A model generated the notes under the pieces. It was not told the origin of the DNA. It saw only the letters and a list, made by a program, of their open reading frames with translations, and searched no databases. Shown here one piece after another: positions 16,705-24,862 of a DNA stretch of 64,000 bases. This DNA comes from Sphingomonas_L flavalba_A. Lineage in GTDB: Bacteria > Pseudomonadota > Alphaproteobacteria > Sphingomonadales > Sphingomonadaceae. Within the stretch, counting starts at the first letter, position 1, and each line of letters opens with the position of its first letter. Position numbers and translations under genes: made by a program. The DNA lies in assembly GCF_047553045.1 (NCBI RefSeq), contig NZ_CP180208.1, forward strand, positions 744,001-808,000, written 5' to 3'.

Positions 16705-17829
16705 ATGACCACCGGTTTCTACACCAGCGAGCGGACGTTCTGGCACTGTGTCGGCATGCAGGCGCTGTTCCTGCCGATCGGCGGCTGGGTGCAGCCGCCG
16801 TCCGGGGTGGCGGGGGCGGACACGCCGGATTCCAAGCGTCGGCTGCTGTCGCTGATCCAGGCGAGCGGGCTGATCGACCAGTTGAAGGTCGGCGGCCCGG
16901 CAGCGATCGGTGACGCCGACCTGCTGCGCGTTCATACCGTCCGCTATATCGAGGAGTTCAAGGCAGTCAGCGCCGCGGGCGGCGGCGACATCGGCGATTT
17001 CGCGCCATTCAGCGCCGGCGGTTTCGACATTGCCTGCCTGTCCGCCGGGCTGGCCGTCGCGGCGGTCGACGACGTGCTGTCGGGCCGGGTCGACAATGCC
17101 TATGCGCTGTGCCGCCCGGCCGGGCACCATTGCCTTGCCGACCGATCGATGGGCTTCTGCGTCCTCGCCAACATCCCGATCGCGCTGGAGGCCGCGCGGG
17201 CGCGACATGGAGCATTGCGCGCGGCGGTCATCGACTGGGACGTGCATCATGGCAACGGTACCCAGGCGATATACTACGACCGTGCCGATACGCTGACCAT
17301 CTCGCTGCATCAGGAGAATTGCTTTCCGCCCGGATACAGTGGCGCCGACGATCGCGGCAAGGGCGCGGGGGAGGGATATAATCTGAACATCCCGCTTGTC
17401 GCCGGTGGCGGCGACGATGCCTATCGTTACGCACTGGACACGCTGGTCGTGCCTGCTGTCGAACAGTTCCGCCCCGACCTGATCGTGATTGCCAGTGGCC
17501 TCGACGCCGGTGCGGCCGATCCGATGGCGCGGATGCTGGCCCATAGCGAGACGTTTCGCGCGATGACCGAAACCGTGCTGGCCTTGGCCGCAAGGCTGTG
17601 CGGCGGGCGGGTCGCGGTGGTCCATGAAGGAGGATATTCGGAAGCGCTGGTCCCGTTCCTCGGCCTGGCGATTGTCGAGGCGCTGAGCGGGTGCCGAACG
17701 ACCGTTGCCGATCCGACACTGCCCATCTGCATTCCGCAGCAACCGGGCGCAACCGCAACGGCTTTCCATCGGGCGGTAATTGACGGAATTGCCAGGAACT
17801 GGCGGGAATGGATCGAGAATAAAGGATGA
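16705..17829 (+). CDS. Histone-deacetylase-fold amidohydrolase (class II HDAC/acetylpolyamine amidohydrolase-like)
   Basis: A 374-residue zinc hydrolase from the ATG at 16705 (GGCAGGGAG upstream). Catalytic features of the arginase/deacetylase fold are all visible: the tandem histidines in RPAGHHC (141-142), zinc ligands in DWDVHHGNGT (Asp179, His181) and SGLDAG (Asp267), and the transition-state tyrosine in EGGY (Tyr311). Bacterial members remove acetyl groups from polyamines, acetoin-related or other N-acyl amines. It lies between two TonB receptors and just before an amine dehydrogenase cluster, so release of a free amine from an N-acyl precursor is a reasonable guess. It has no signal peptide and acts in the cytoplasm. 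Confidence 0.88.
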   Translation: MTTGFYTSERTFWHCVGMQALFLPIGGWVQPPSGVAGADTPDSKRRLLSLIQASGLIDQLKVGGPAAIGDADLLRVHTVRYIEEFKAVSAAGGGDIGDFAPFSAGGFDIACLSAGLAVAAVDDVLSGRVDNAYALCRPAGHHCLADRSMGFCVLANIPIALEAARARHGALRAAVIDWDVHHGNGTQAIYYDRADTLTISLHQENCFPPGYSGADDRGKGAGEGYNLNIPLVAGGGDDAYRYALDTLVVPAVEQFRPDLIVIASGLDAGAADPMARMLAHSETFRAMTETVLALAARLCGGRVAVVHEGGYSEALVPFLGLAIVEALSGCRTTVADPTLPICIPQQPGATATAFHRAVIDGIARNWREWIENKG

Positions 17830-17869
17830 TTGCAAAAAGGCGGATCGTTGGTGGCTAATCTCTAATAGT

Positions 17870-17887
17870 TGAATATTCATGTTGACA
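17870..17887 (+). promoter_or_regulatory. Possible promoter/operator before the second TonB receptor
   Basis: A perfect 10-base palindrome TGAATATTCA (17870-17879) stands next to a consensus -35 hexamer TTGACA (17882-17887). No good -10 element lies at the right distance (the sequence there is CACACA-like), so promoter function is uncertain. It lies about 65 bases upstream of the receptor ATG. Confidence 0.3.
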
Positions 17888-17952
17888 GCGCGATTGATTG
17901 TCCCACACACTCTCCACAACACGGCAAACGTGATACTGAGGGGAGATGGGTG

Positions 17953-20160
17953 ATGCGAACGAATAGGGCGGCTGCCAGCCTGCGCGTTCTGGCCTTGGCG
18001 GGCCTTTTCCAGTTTGCGAGTCCGGCGTTGGCGCAGGATGCGTCTGCACCCGCTGCGAGCAGCGGCGACGGTGATATTGTCGTCACCGCGCAGAAGCGCG
18101 AGCAGAGTATCCAGTCCGTCGGCCTCGCGATCAGCGCGATGGGCCAGCAAAGCCTGGCCGAGATGGGGCGGCAGGATATGTCCGCCCTGGCGGCAAAGGT
18201 GCCCAGCCTGCAGGTGCTCGCCTATAGCCCGACGCTGACCGTGTTCAACATCCGGGGCGTATCGCAGAACGACTTCGCGGATTCGCAGGAGGCGCCGATC
18301 GCCTTCTACAATGACGAGGTTTACATCAGCGCGCTCGGCGCGATCGCCGGCCAGACCTACGATCTGGAACGTGTGGAAATGCTGCGCGGCCCGCAGGGCA
18401 CGCTGTTCGGCCGCAATGCCACCGGCGGCCTGGTTCAGATCGTTTCGGCCAAGCCGACCCGCGAGCTGGACGGTTTCCTGACGTTGACCGGGGGCAGCTA
18501 CGGCCAGTTCGCGACCGAAGGGGCGATCAGCGGGCCGTTGAGTGACCGGTTGCGCGCGCGCTTGTCCTTCAGCAGCGACCATCACGGCGGCTATATCGAC
18601 AATGCCGCGGGCAAGAATCTGGGCAGTTCGAAATTCTACGCCGGGCGTATCCAGATCGCCGGCGACGTTGGCGACAGCGGTGAATTTACCCTGAAAGTGC
18701 AGGGCCTGCGCAACGACAATGAGCGGAGCGGCGGCCTCTACAGTCACCGCACCGCCATCCCCAATGCCGATGGGCTAGGCGAGTATGTCGCGCGCACCGA
18801 CGACCCTTACGGCACCTGCACGGGCTGCGACCTGTTCGGCTACATTCAGCCGGGGACCGATCCGTTCAAGGTCGCGTTCAACGGCCCGAACTATTTCAAC
18901 CGTAGCTACTGGAGCGCGACGCTGCGCTATGTGCAGGATCTGGGCGGCGTCACCCTGACGTCGATCTCCGACTATCAGCACCTGAAAAAGCGCTATGCCG
19001 AGGACGCCGACATGTCGCCGGCACCGATTTTCCAGTATTATACCGCGCAGAACCTTGACCAGTATTCGCAGGAATTACGCCTGTCGGGCAACGATGACCG
19101 CATGAACTGGGTGGTCGGCGGCTATGCGATCAAGATCAAGAGTCGCAACGCCTATAATACCGATCTGACCAGCATCGGCCTGGGCGAAATTTACGGCGGC
19201 ACCCTGGACACCGTGTCGTTCGCGGGCTTTGGCCAGCTTGAGTATGCGTTGACCGATCAGGTCAGCCTGATCGGTGGCATCCGTTATTCCGCTGATCGCA
19301 AGACCTACGACTTCACCCATGCCGAAAACGGGGTGACCGACTTCACCTTCAACCGCGCCAGCGTCGGCAAGCTCGCGCGCCAGCATTTCAAGGATTATTC
19401 CGGCAAGATCGGCGTGAATTTCAAGCCGAGCGACGACGCGCTGCTGTATCTGAGCGTCAATCGCGGCATCAAGGGCGGAGGGTTCGGCACTCCGGCCTTC
19501 CATCCTGGCGATCTGTCGACGATCCCGTTCAAGGAAGAGGTGCTGACCGACTATGAAGGCGGCGTGAAACTGACGCTGGGCGGTACGTCCCACCTGAACC
19601 TGTCCGCCTTCTATTACGACTATAAGGATTACCAGGCATTCGAACTGGTCGGCATTTCGCTGGCGATCCGCAACAAGGACGCGACGATCAAGGGGCTGGA
19701 GTTCGAATTCAACACCCGGCCGGTGCCGGGGTTGTTCCTCCAGACCTTCGCGACCCTGCTCGACAGCAAGGTTAAGGGGGTTGTCCTGCCGTCGGGCCGG
19801 GTCGCCGACACGCGCATGCCGCAGGCGCCGAAATTGAGCGTTGGCGCACTTGGGCGCTACGAGTTCGATCTTGGTACCGGTAAGCTGGCGCTGCAGACCG
19901 ACTGGAAATACGACAGCACGCTGTATTTCTCGACATTCAACGCACCGGTTGACCGCCAGAGCGGACGCATCGTCGGCAATGTCCGCGCATCCTATGCATT
20001 CAACGACCGGTGGGAAGTCGCGTTGTTCGCCAACAACGTAACCGACAAGGCGTATCGCCTCTATAATCTCGATCTGTCCGGCCCGTTCGGCTTCACCCAG
20101 CAATCCTACGCGCGGCCGCGCTGGATTGGCGGGAGCCTGACCTATCGTTTAGGAAGCTAG
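17953..20160 (+). CDS. TonB-dependent outer-membrane receptor
   Basis: A 735-residue receptor from the ATG at 17953 (GGGAG seven bases upstream). The longer frame from 17869 has no ribosome site. It has a signal peptide ending SPALAQD, TonB box GDIVVTA, plug motif VEMLRGPQGTLFGRNATGGLVQIV and C-terminal barrel end LTYRLGS, which lacks the usual terminal phenylalanine. The cytochrome c gene begins 40 bases after it with no terminator between, so it probably belongs to the amine dehydrogenase transcription unit and may import the amine. The ligand is inferred only from context. Confidence 0.92.
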   Translation: MRTNRAAASLRVLALAGLFQFASPALAQDASAPAASSGDGDIVVTAQKREQSIQSVGLAISAMGQQSLAEMGRQDMSALAAKVPSLQVLAYSPTLTVFNIRGVSQNDFADSQEAPIAFYNDEVYISALGAIAGQTYDLERVEMLRGPQGTLFGRNATGGLVQIVSAKPTRELDGFLTLTGGSYGQFATEGAISGPLSDRLRARLSFSSDHHGGYIDNAAGKNLGSSKFYAGRIQIAGDVGDSGEFTLKVQGLRNDNERSGGLYSHRTAIPNADGLGEYVARTDDPYGTCTGCDLFGYIQPGTDPFKVAFNGPNYFNRSYWSATLRYVQDLGGVTLTSISDYQHLKKRYAEDADMSPAPIFQYYTAQNLDQYSQELRLSGNDDRMNWVVGGYAIKIKSRNAYNTDLTSIGLGEIYGGTLDTVSFAGFGQLEYALTDQVSLIGGIRYSADRKTYDFTHAENGVTDFTFNRASVGKLARQHFKDYSGKIGVNFKPSDDALLYLSVNRGIKGGGFGTPAFHPGDLSTIPFKEEVLTDYEGGVKLTLGGTSHLNLSAFYYDYKDYQAFELVGISLAIRNKDATIKGLEFEFNTRPVPGLFLQTFATLLDSKVKGVVLPSGRVADTRMPQAPKLSVGALGRYEFDLGTGKLALQTDWKYDSTLYFSTFNAPVDRQSGRIVGNVRASYAFNDRWEVALFANNVTDKAYRLYNLDLSGPFGFTQQSYARPRWIGGSLTYRLGS

Positions 20161-20200
20161 GGCAGGGATGGTTGTGGTTCGTATCGTAAGGAGTAGGGCT

Positions 20201-20596
20201 ATGGCGATGACGGCAGGGCGTATTTTTCCTGTCATTCGGCTGGTGGTGGTCGGTGTTGCGCTGTGCGGCGTGACGCCGGCGGCGGCGCAGGACGCGGCGG
20301 CCGGCACGGCTTTGTTCAAGCGCTGCGCGATCTGCCATTCGGTCACCCCCGGCAAGGGCGTGACGCTTGGTCCCAACCTGGCTGGCATCTTTGGGCGCAA
20401 GGCGGGCGCGCAGCCGGGCTTTACTTATTCCAAGGCGATGGCTGCGGCGCCGTTCAAATGGGATCAGGCGAAGCTCGACGCGTTTCTGGCGCGGCCGCAG
20501 GCGGTGGTGCCGGGTAACCGCATGGCCTTTGCCGGCATGTCCAATGCCGCGGAACGGGCGCAGTTGATCGCCTATATGAAATCTTTGGGGAAGTAA
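20201..20596 (+). CDS. Monohaem c-type cytochrome (cytochrome c550-like)
   Basis: A 131-residue exported cytochrome. From the ATG at 20201 (AAGGAG upstream) there is a Sec signal peptide ending TPAAAQD, then a single haem site CAICH. A methionine in NRMAFAGM is the likely axial ligand. The pattern CAICHSVTPGKGVTLGPNLAGIFGR is typical of class I cytochromes. It precedes the amine dehydrogenase heavy-chain gene by 31 bases and is the likely periplasmic electron acceptor, in the place taken by amicyanin or azurin in other TTQ clusters. Confidence 0.9.
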   Translation: MAMTAGRIFPVIRLVVVGVALCGVTPAAAQDAAAGTALFKRCAICHSVTPGKGVTLGPNLAGIFGRKAGAQPGFTYSKAMAAAPFKWDQAKLDAFLARPQAVVPGNRMAFAGMSNAAERAQLIAYMKSLGK

Positions 20597-20627
20597 GCGG
20601 CCGTTCGGTGGCCACGGGAGGAATGTG

Positions 20628-21788
20628 ATGAACGTCTGGCGCATTGCAACTTCCGCGGCCCTGGCCGCCGCCATGGTGCCGTCGGCGGCGCCCGCGCAAA
20701 CGGAAGAGCTGAAAAGCGAGGAGATGTATCAGGTCGAGTTGGCCGAGCAGATGCGCCCCCACTGGGTGTGGGTGAACGATGTGTCCTTCACCCGCCCGCT
20801 CGACGGCCGCGCCTATCTGCTCGACGCGGACAGCGGCCAGTTCCTTGGCATGGTGAGCGGCGGCTACGCGCAAGGGCCGCTGCAGATTGCACGCGACGGC
20901 AAGCGTTTCTCGATGGTTTCCACCTACTACTCGCGCGGGACGCGGGGCGAACGCACGGATGTCGCGACCTTCTATGACATCAAGACCTTAGACCAGACGG
21001 GTGAGGTGGTGATCCCGCCCAAGCATTTCATCAGCCTGCCGATCCTGTCGACCGCGCGCCTGAGCGATGACGACCGCTTCCTACTGGTCTACAACTTCAC
21101 CCCGGAACAGTCGGTGTCGGTTGTCGACGTCGCCGCCAGCAAGCTGGTCGGCGAAACCGCGACACCGGGTTGCGCACTGGTCTATCCGGTCGCGCCGCGC
21201 CGTTTCTTCATGCAGTGCAGCGACAGCGCGCTGCAGGCGGTATCGATATCCGAGGCCGGCGCGCTGTCGCTTGAGGCGACGACGACCAAGCTGTTTTCCG
21301 ACGATGATCCAGCCAACGAAAAGCCGGTGCGGATCGCCCCGGCGGAGTGGCTGTTCATTACCCGCGACAGTGAAGTGCGGATCGTCGACGGGGCCGGGGC
21401 GGTGCCGAAGGTCAAGGCGAAGTGGAGCCTGCTCGACAAGGATACCGCCGAATGGCGGATCGGGGGATTGCAGCCGTCGGCCTATCACGCCGGTTCCGGG
21501 CGCCTTTATACGCTGATGCACGTCGGCGACCGCGACACACACAAGGACCCGGGCACGGAAGTGTGGGTTTATGACGTCGCGGCCGGCAAGCGGGTGCAGC
21601 GGATTAAGCTCGACGGACCGGCGACGGCACTGGCGGTCAGCGAGGACGCCGAGCCGCTGCTCTATACTGTGATGTTCGGGGTCGACGAACTGGCTATCTA
21701 CGATGCGCGTGACGGGACCAGGCGGCGTGGGATCACCGGCCTCGGCAATTCGCTGAGCGTGATCCAGCCAGCGCCGGTCGCGCCGTGA
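20628..21788 (+). CDS. mauB: TTQ-dependent amine dehydrogenase, heavy (beta-propeller) chain
   Basis: A 386-residue periplasmic subunit (signal peptide ending AAPAQT). It matches methylamine/aralkylamine dehydrogenase heavy chains: the N-terminal HWVWVNDVSF, repeated WD-like propeller blades, and the closing region GTEVWVYDVAAGKRVQRIKLDGPATALAVSEDAEPLLYT. Two heavy and two light chains form the enzyme that oxidises primary amines to aldehyde and ammonia. GGGAGG at 20616-20621 favours the ATG at 20628 over the GTG at 20625. Whether it belongs with MauB (methylamine) or AauB (aromatic amines) cannot be settled by eye. Confidence 0.9.
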   Translation: MNVWRIATSAALAAAMVPSAAPAQTEELKSEEMYQVELAEQMRPHWVWVNDVSFTRPLDGRAYLLDADSGQFLGMVSGGYAQGPLQIARDGKRFSMVSTYYSRGTRGERTDVATFYDIKTLDQTGEVVIPPKHFISLPILSTARLSDDDRFLLVYNFTPEQSVSVVDVAASKLVGETATPGCALVYPVAPRRFFMQCSDSALQAVSISEAGALSLEATTTKLFSDDDPANEKPVRIAPAEWLFITRDSEVRIVDGAGAVPKVKAKWSLLDKDTAEWRIGGLQPSAYHAGSGRLYTLMHVGDRDTHKDPGTEVWVYDVAAGKRVQRIKLDGPATALAVSEDAEPLLYTVMFGVDELAIYDARDGTRRRGITGLGNSLSVIQPAPVAP

Positions 21789-21792
21789 GCGG

Positions 21793-22332
21793 ATGATGCT
21801 GGATCCCTTCCTTCTGCTTCTTGCGCGGGCTGCTCTGGGCGGTTTGATGCTGGCGGCGGCGCTGCACAAAATCGGTGACCCGGTGCGCTTTGCCGGCGCG
21901 GTCGACGGCTATCGGCTGGTGCCGGCGCCGCTGGTCCGGCCAACGGCGTGGACGATCATGCTGGCCGAACTGGCGGCGGCGCTGGCGGTGCTCTGGCCCT
22001 TTGGCATCGCATGGCGGACGGGGCTGGGCGGCGTCGCGATGCTGATGTCGCTCTATACCGCCGCGATCGCGATCAACCTGCTGCGCGGGCGCGGCAACGT
22101 CGACTGTGGCTGTATGGGCTTTGGCGCCGGCAAGCGCATCCGGTGGGCAATGGTGTGGCGGGGCGGGGGACTGGCGGCGGTGTCCGCGCTGGCCGCTCTG
22201 GCGCCGGTCGCCGCGCGGCGGCTGCTGTGGATCGACTGGTTCGGCGTCGGCGCCGGCCTGCTGTGCCTCGTGTTGCTCTATCTGGCCTTTGACGCGATCA
22301 TCGCGACGCCTTTGCGGGAGAATACCCGGTGA
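21793..22332 (+). CDS. mauE: MauE-like integral membrane protein
   Basis: A 179-residue membrane protein with about four hydrophobic segments and the motif GNVDCGCMGFGAGKRIRW, the paired cysteines typical of MauE/DoxX-like proteins. MauE is needed together with MauD for export and disulfide maturation of the light chain. It starts four bases after the heavy-chain stop and is coupled to mauD by overlapping stop and start. Confidence 0.88.
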   Translation: MMLDPFLLLLARAALGGLMLAAALHKIGDPVRFAGAVDGYRLVPAPLVRPTAWTIMLAELAAALAVLWPFGIAWRTGLGGVAMLMSLYTAAIAINLLRGRGNVDCGCMGFGAGKRIRWAMVWRGGGLAAVSALAALAPVAARRLLWIDWFGVGAGLLCLVLLYLAFDAIIATPLRENTR

Positions 22333-22961
22333 TGACCGCTCTTGTCATTGCGGTATGTGTCCAGTGGGTGCTGCTGGCTGTGCTGTGCGTCGGCCTCGTG
22401 GTTTTGCTGCGCCAGGTCGGGATGCTGCACGAACGGCTTGGCCCGGTTGGCGCCCTGACCCTGCCGGGCGGGCCGAAGGCGGGCGATGCCGCGCCACAGA
22501 TGGCGGTGCGCGCGATGGATGGCAGGACGGTGACCGTCGGCGGCGCCCATGCGGCTGGGCGGTCGACCCTGCTGTTCTTCCTGTCGCCGACCTGTTCGGT
22601 CTGCAAGACGCTGATCCCGGTGGTGAAGGGTATCGCGCATGAAGAGCGCGAGACGCTGGACGTTGTGCTGGCCAGCGACGGCGATGAGCCGCTGCAGCAA
22701 CGCATGGTCAGCGAGCAGGGACTGGCGGCTTTCCCGCTGCTGCTGTCGACCGACCTTGGCCTTGCCTATCATGTGTCGAAGCTGCCCTATGCAGTGCTGA
22801 TCGCGCCGGACGGCACGGTTGCTGCCAAGGGGCTGGTCAACAATCGTGAGCATCTTGAAAGCCTGTTCGAGGCGCGCCGGCAGGGGGTCGCGTCGCTGCA
22901 GCAATATCTCAATCGCGAACGGGCTATCCCTGAGGGGATCGAAACGAGGACGGTAGCATGA
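22329..22961 (+). CDS. mauD: MauD-like thioredoxin-fold disulfide protein
   Basis: A 210-residue protein with an N-terminal membrane anchor (about residues 5-27) and a thioredoxin-fold domain with the CxxC site LSPTCSVCK. In mau/aau clusters MauD is thought to form the six disulfides of the light chain in the periplasm. The frame has GTG at 22329 and ATG at 22332, either of which overlaps the mauE stop. It overlaps the light-chain gene by four bases. Confidence 0.92.
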   Translation: MMTALVIAVCVQWVLLAVLCVGLVVLLRQVGMLHERLGPVGALTLPGGPKAGDAAPQMAVRAMDGRTVTVGGAHAAGRSTLLFFLSPTCSVCKTLIPVVKGIAHEERETLDVVLASDGDEPLQQRMVSEQGLAAFPLLLSTDLGLAYHVSKLPYAVLIAPDGTVAAKGLVNNREHLESLFEARRQGVASLQQYLNRERAIPEGIETRTVA

Positions 22962-23476
22962 ACAGACTGGACCGGATCACCGAAGCGCTTGCCCGGTCGG
23001 CCGCGCGGCACCTGTCTCGGCGCAGTTTCTTCGGGCGCCTGGGTGCGGCGATGACGGTGGCGACGGTACCGCTGCTTCCGGTCAGCCGTGCCGCGGCGGA
23101 GCGCGGGCCGCAACCGCCCCAGCCGCAGGAAAAAGGTGATCCGGCCAATTGCGACTATTGGCGTTATTGCGCGATCGACGGCTTCCTCTGCTCGTGCTGC
23201 GGCGGGTCGATGTCGTCCTGCCCGCCGGGCACGGAGCCGTCGCCGATCACCTGGGTCGGCACCTGCCGCAACCCGGTTGACAACAAGGACTATGTGATCT
23301 CGTACAACGATTGCTGCGGCAAGAGCGCGTGCGGCCGCTGCGAGTGCAACCGCAACGAGCGCGACACGCCGGTCTATCAGCCTGCCGGATCGAACGACAT
23401 CAACTGGTGCCTCGGCACGCAGAGCGGCGTCGTCTACAACTGCTCGACCGCCGTCGTGCTCGGCGCCGCCAGCTAG
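22958..23476 (+). CDS. mauA: TTQ-dependent amine dehydrogenase, light (catalytic) chain
   Basis: A 172-residue catalytic subunit. The leader has a twin-arginine motif (RRSFFGR at 21-27), as expected for light chains. The mature part has about a dozen cysteines (ANCDYWRYC, CSCCGG, SCPPGT, NDCCGK, GRCEC), consistent with the six-disulfide fold. The tryptophans that form TTQ are recognisable as Trp99 (ITWVGTC) and Trp150 (NDINWCLG), 51 residues apart, the same spacing as Trp57 and Trp108 of the Paracoccus enzyme. It oxidises a primary amine. The substrate could be methylamine, phenylethylamine or tyramine-like. Confidence 0.94.
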   Translation: MNRLDRITEALARSAARHLSRRSFFGRLGAAMTVATVPLLPVSRAAAERGPQPPQPQEKGDPANCDYWRYCAIDGFLCSCCGGSMSSCPPGTEPSPITWVGTCRNPVDNKDYVISYNDCCGKSACGRCECNRNERDTPVYQPAGSNDINWCLGTQSGVVYNCSTAVVLGAAS

Positions 23477-23481
23477 CGCCG

Positions 23482-23925
23482 ATGCGCGGTCGCCCCGCCG
23501 TGCCGTGGATCGCCGCCCCGCTACTGGCGGTGGCGGGCGCGGTGCTGGTGACCGGTGCGACCGCGCCGCAGGATCGCTCGCCGCGAACGAATTACGCGCT
23601 GCACTGTCAGGGGTGCCACCTGCCGGATGGAAGCGGCAAGCCCGGTGCGGTACCCGACATGCGTGGTGAGCTGGGGCGGCTGGCCGCCGTTCCGGGCGGG
23701 CGCGAGTTCATCGTCCAGGTGCCGGGCACCGCCAGCGCCAAGCTGGATGATGTTCAGGTCACCGCGCTGCTCAACTGGCTGGTCCCGGCGATGGGGCCGC
23801 CGGTGCCGGGCGGGTTCAGGCCCTATACCGTCGAGGAGGTCGGCCGGCTGCGGCGCCAGCGGTTGAAGCAGGTCGAGCCGCTGCGTTCCGAATTGCGCCG
23901 GGCGATCGCCGCGCAGCCTAGCTAG
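23482..23925 (+). CDS. Monohaem c-type cytochrome, last gene of the amine dehydrogenase cluster
   Basis: A 147-residue protein with an N-terminal hydrophobic leader and one haem motif, CQGCHLPDGSGKPGAVPDM. The C-terminal 30 residues (VEEVGRLRRQRLKQVEPLRSELRR) form a basic, probably helical tail not usual for small cytochromes. It starts five bases after the light-chain stop. It may take electrons from the dehydrogenase or serve in cofactor maturation, but with a single haem it is not MauG. Its stop overlaps the convergent SDR stop on the CTAG palindrome. Confidence 0.82.
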   Translation: MRGRPAVPWIAAPLLAVAGAVLVTGATAPQDRSPRTNYALHCQGCHLPDGSGKPGAVPDMRGELGRLAAVPGGREFIVQVPGTASAKLDDVQVTALLNWLVPAMGPPVPGGFRPYTVEEVGRLRRQRLKQVEPLRSELRRAIAAQPS

Positions 23926-24731
23926 GGCTGTTTTTCGACGATCTTGTCGAAGAAGGTCATGCCGACATTGGCGATCAGCGATCCGCCGTCGACCGCCAGA
24001 ACCGCGCCATTGACGAAGGAAGCAGCGGGGCTGAGCAGCCAGGCGATCGCTTCCGCCGCCTCGTTCGCATGGCCGGCGCGGCGTTGAGGGACATATTCGC
24101 TGACCTTGGCGTAGGCGTCTTCCAGATCGTCGGCGATGTGCATCGTCGCCATTTCCTCGTCGCCCATCTCGGTGCGGATCCAGCCGGGCGCGACGATGTT
24201 GGCGCGCAGCCCGTCACGCGCATGTTCGTAGGCGATCGCCTGGGTCATCAGGGTCAGGCCCGCTTTCGACGCGGAGTAGGCGGCGAGTCCCGGACCGGTC
24301 TGCACCGCGCCGACCGAAGTGATCGAGACGATTGCGCCCTTGACCGCCAGCAGATGCGGCAGCGCCGCCTGGGCGAGGACGAACGGCCCGGTCAGGTTGA
24401 TCGCCAGTTGCGCATCCCAATCCTCCAGCCGCATTTCCGCGAAGGGGACGGTGATGACGATGCCGGCGTTCAGCACCAGTCCGTCGAGCCGGCCGTAATG
24501 GGCGACGACATCCGCGATCAGTTTGCGGGCGGCGTCCGGTTTGCCGATGTCGGCGACGAATGGGGTGATACCACCTGTCGCCGCCACCGCCTCCAGCGCG
24601 GCAAGCCGTCGCCCGCAGATCGCAACCTGATAGTCGCGGGCCAGCCGACGCGCGGTGGCGGCGCCGATGCCGCTACCGCCGCCGGTTACCAGAACGACCG
24701 GCTTTTCCCGGTTGGCCCCGTGTTGGCTCAT
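23922..24731 (-). CDS. Short-chain dehydrogenase/reductase (SDR)
   Basis: A 269-residue classical SDR with TGGGSGIGAA, LVLNAG and the catalytic serine with Y-SAS-K (ITSVG, AAYSASKAG). It is divergent from the transporter-kinase operon, and the intergenic region holds shared palindromes, so it is probably co-regulated with that operon. It could oxidise or reduce a hydroxy or aldehyde intermediate of amine or amino-alcohol breakdown. The substrate is unknown. Confidence 0.87.
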   Translation of the reverse strand: MSQHGANREKPVVLVTGGGSGIGAATARRLARDYQVAICGRRLAALEAVAATGGITPFVADIGKPDAARKLIADVVAHYGRLDGLVLNAGIVITVPFAEMRLEDWDAQLAINLTGPFVLAQAALPHLLAVKGAIVSITSVGAVQTGPGLAAYSASKAGLTLMTQAIAYEHARDGLRANIVAPGWIRTEMGDEEMATMHIADDLEDAYAKVSEYVPQRRAGHANEAAEAIAWLLSPAASFVNGAVLAVDGGSLIANVGMTFFDKIVEKQP

Positions 24732-24761
24732 CTTCGCCTCTCCCTGCTTGTGAATAGGAAC

Positions 24762-24842
24762 GTATTCGAGTTAAACACATGTGTCGAGCGCAATTCCGTG
24801 GACAAGCTTTCTATCCTCCGATAAAACTCGAATACATTCGAG
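24762..24842. promoter_or_regulatory. Paired inverted repeats in the divergent SDR/transporter promoter region
   Basis: A 16-base near-palindrome CTCGAATACATTCGAG (24827-24842; perfect 7-base arms around AC) sits just before the ribosome site of the MFS gene. A distal copy of one arm, GTATTCGAGTT (24762-24772), is an exact inverted complement of AACTCGAATAC (24825-24835). The size and symmetry suit a TetR-family dimer, and a TetR gene ends this operon (29672-30289). Two sites 63 bases apart could repress both directions. Confidence 0.55.
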
Positions 24843-24862
24843 ATAATAATGGTAGGAGAGGT

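Noticed and set aside
14409..16712. 767-codon minus-strand open frame opposite the second TonB receptor
   Set aside because: It has shadow composition, and the receptor on the plus strand has signal peptide, TonB box and plug motifs.
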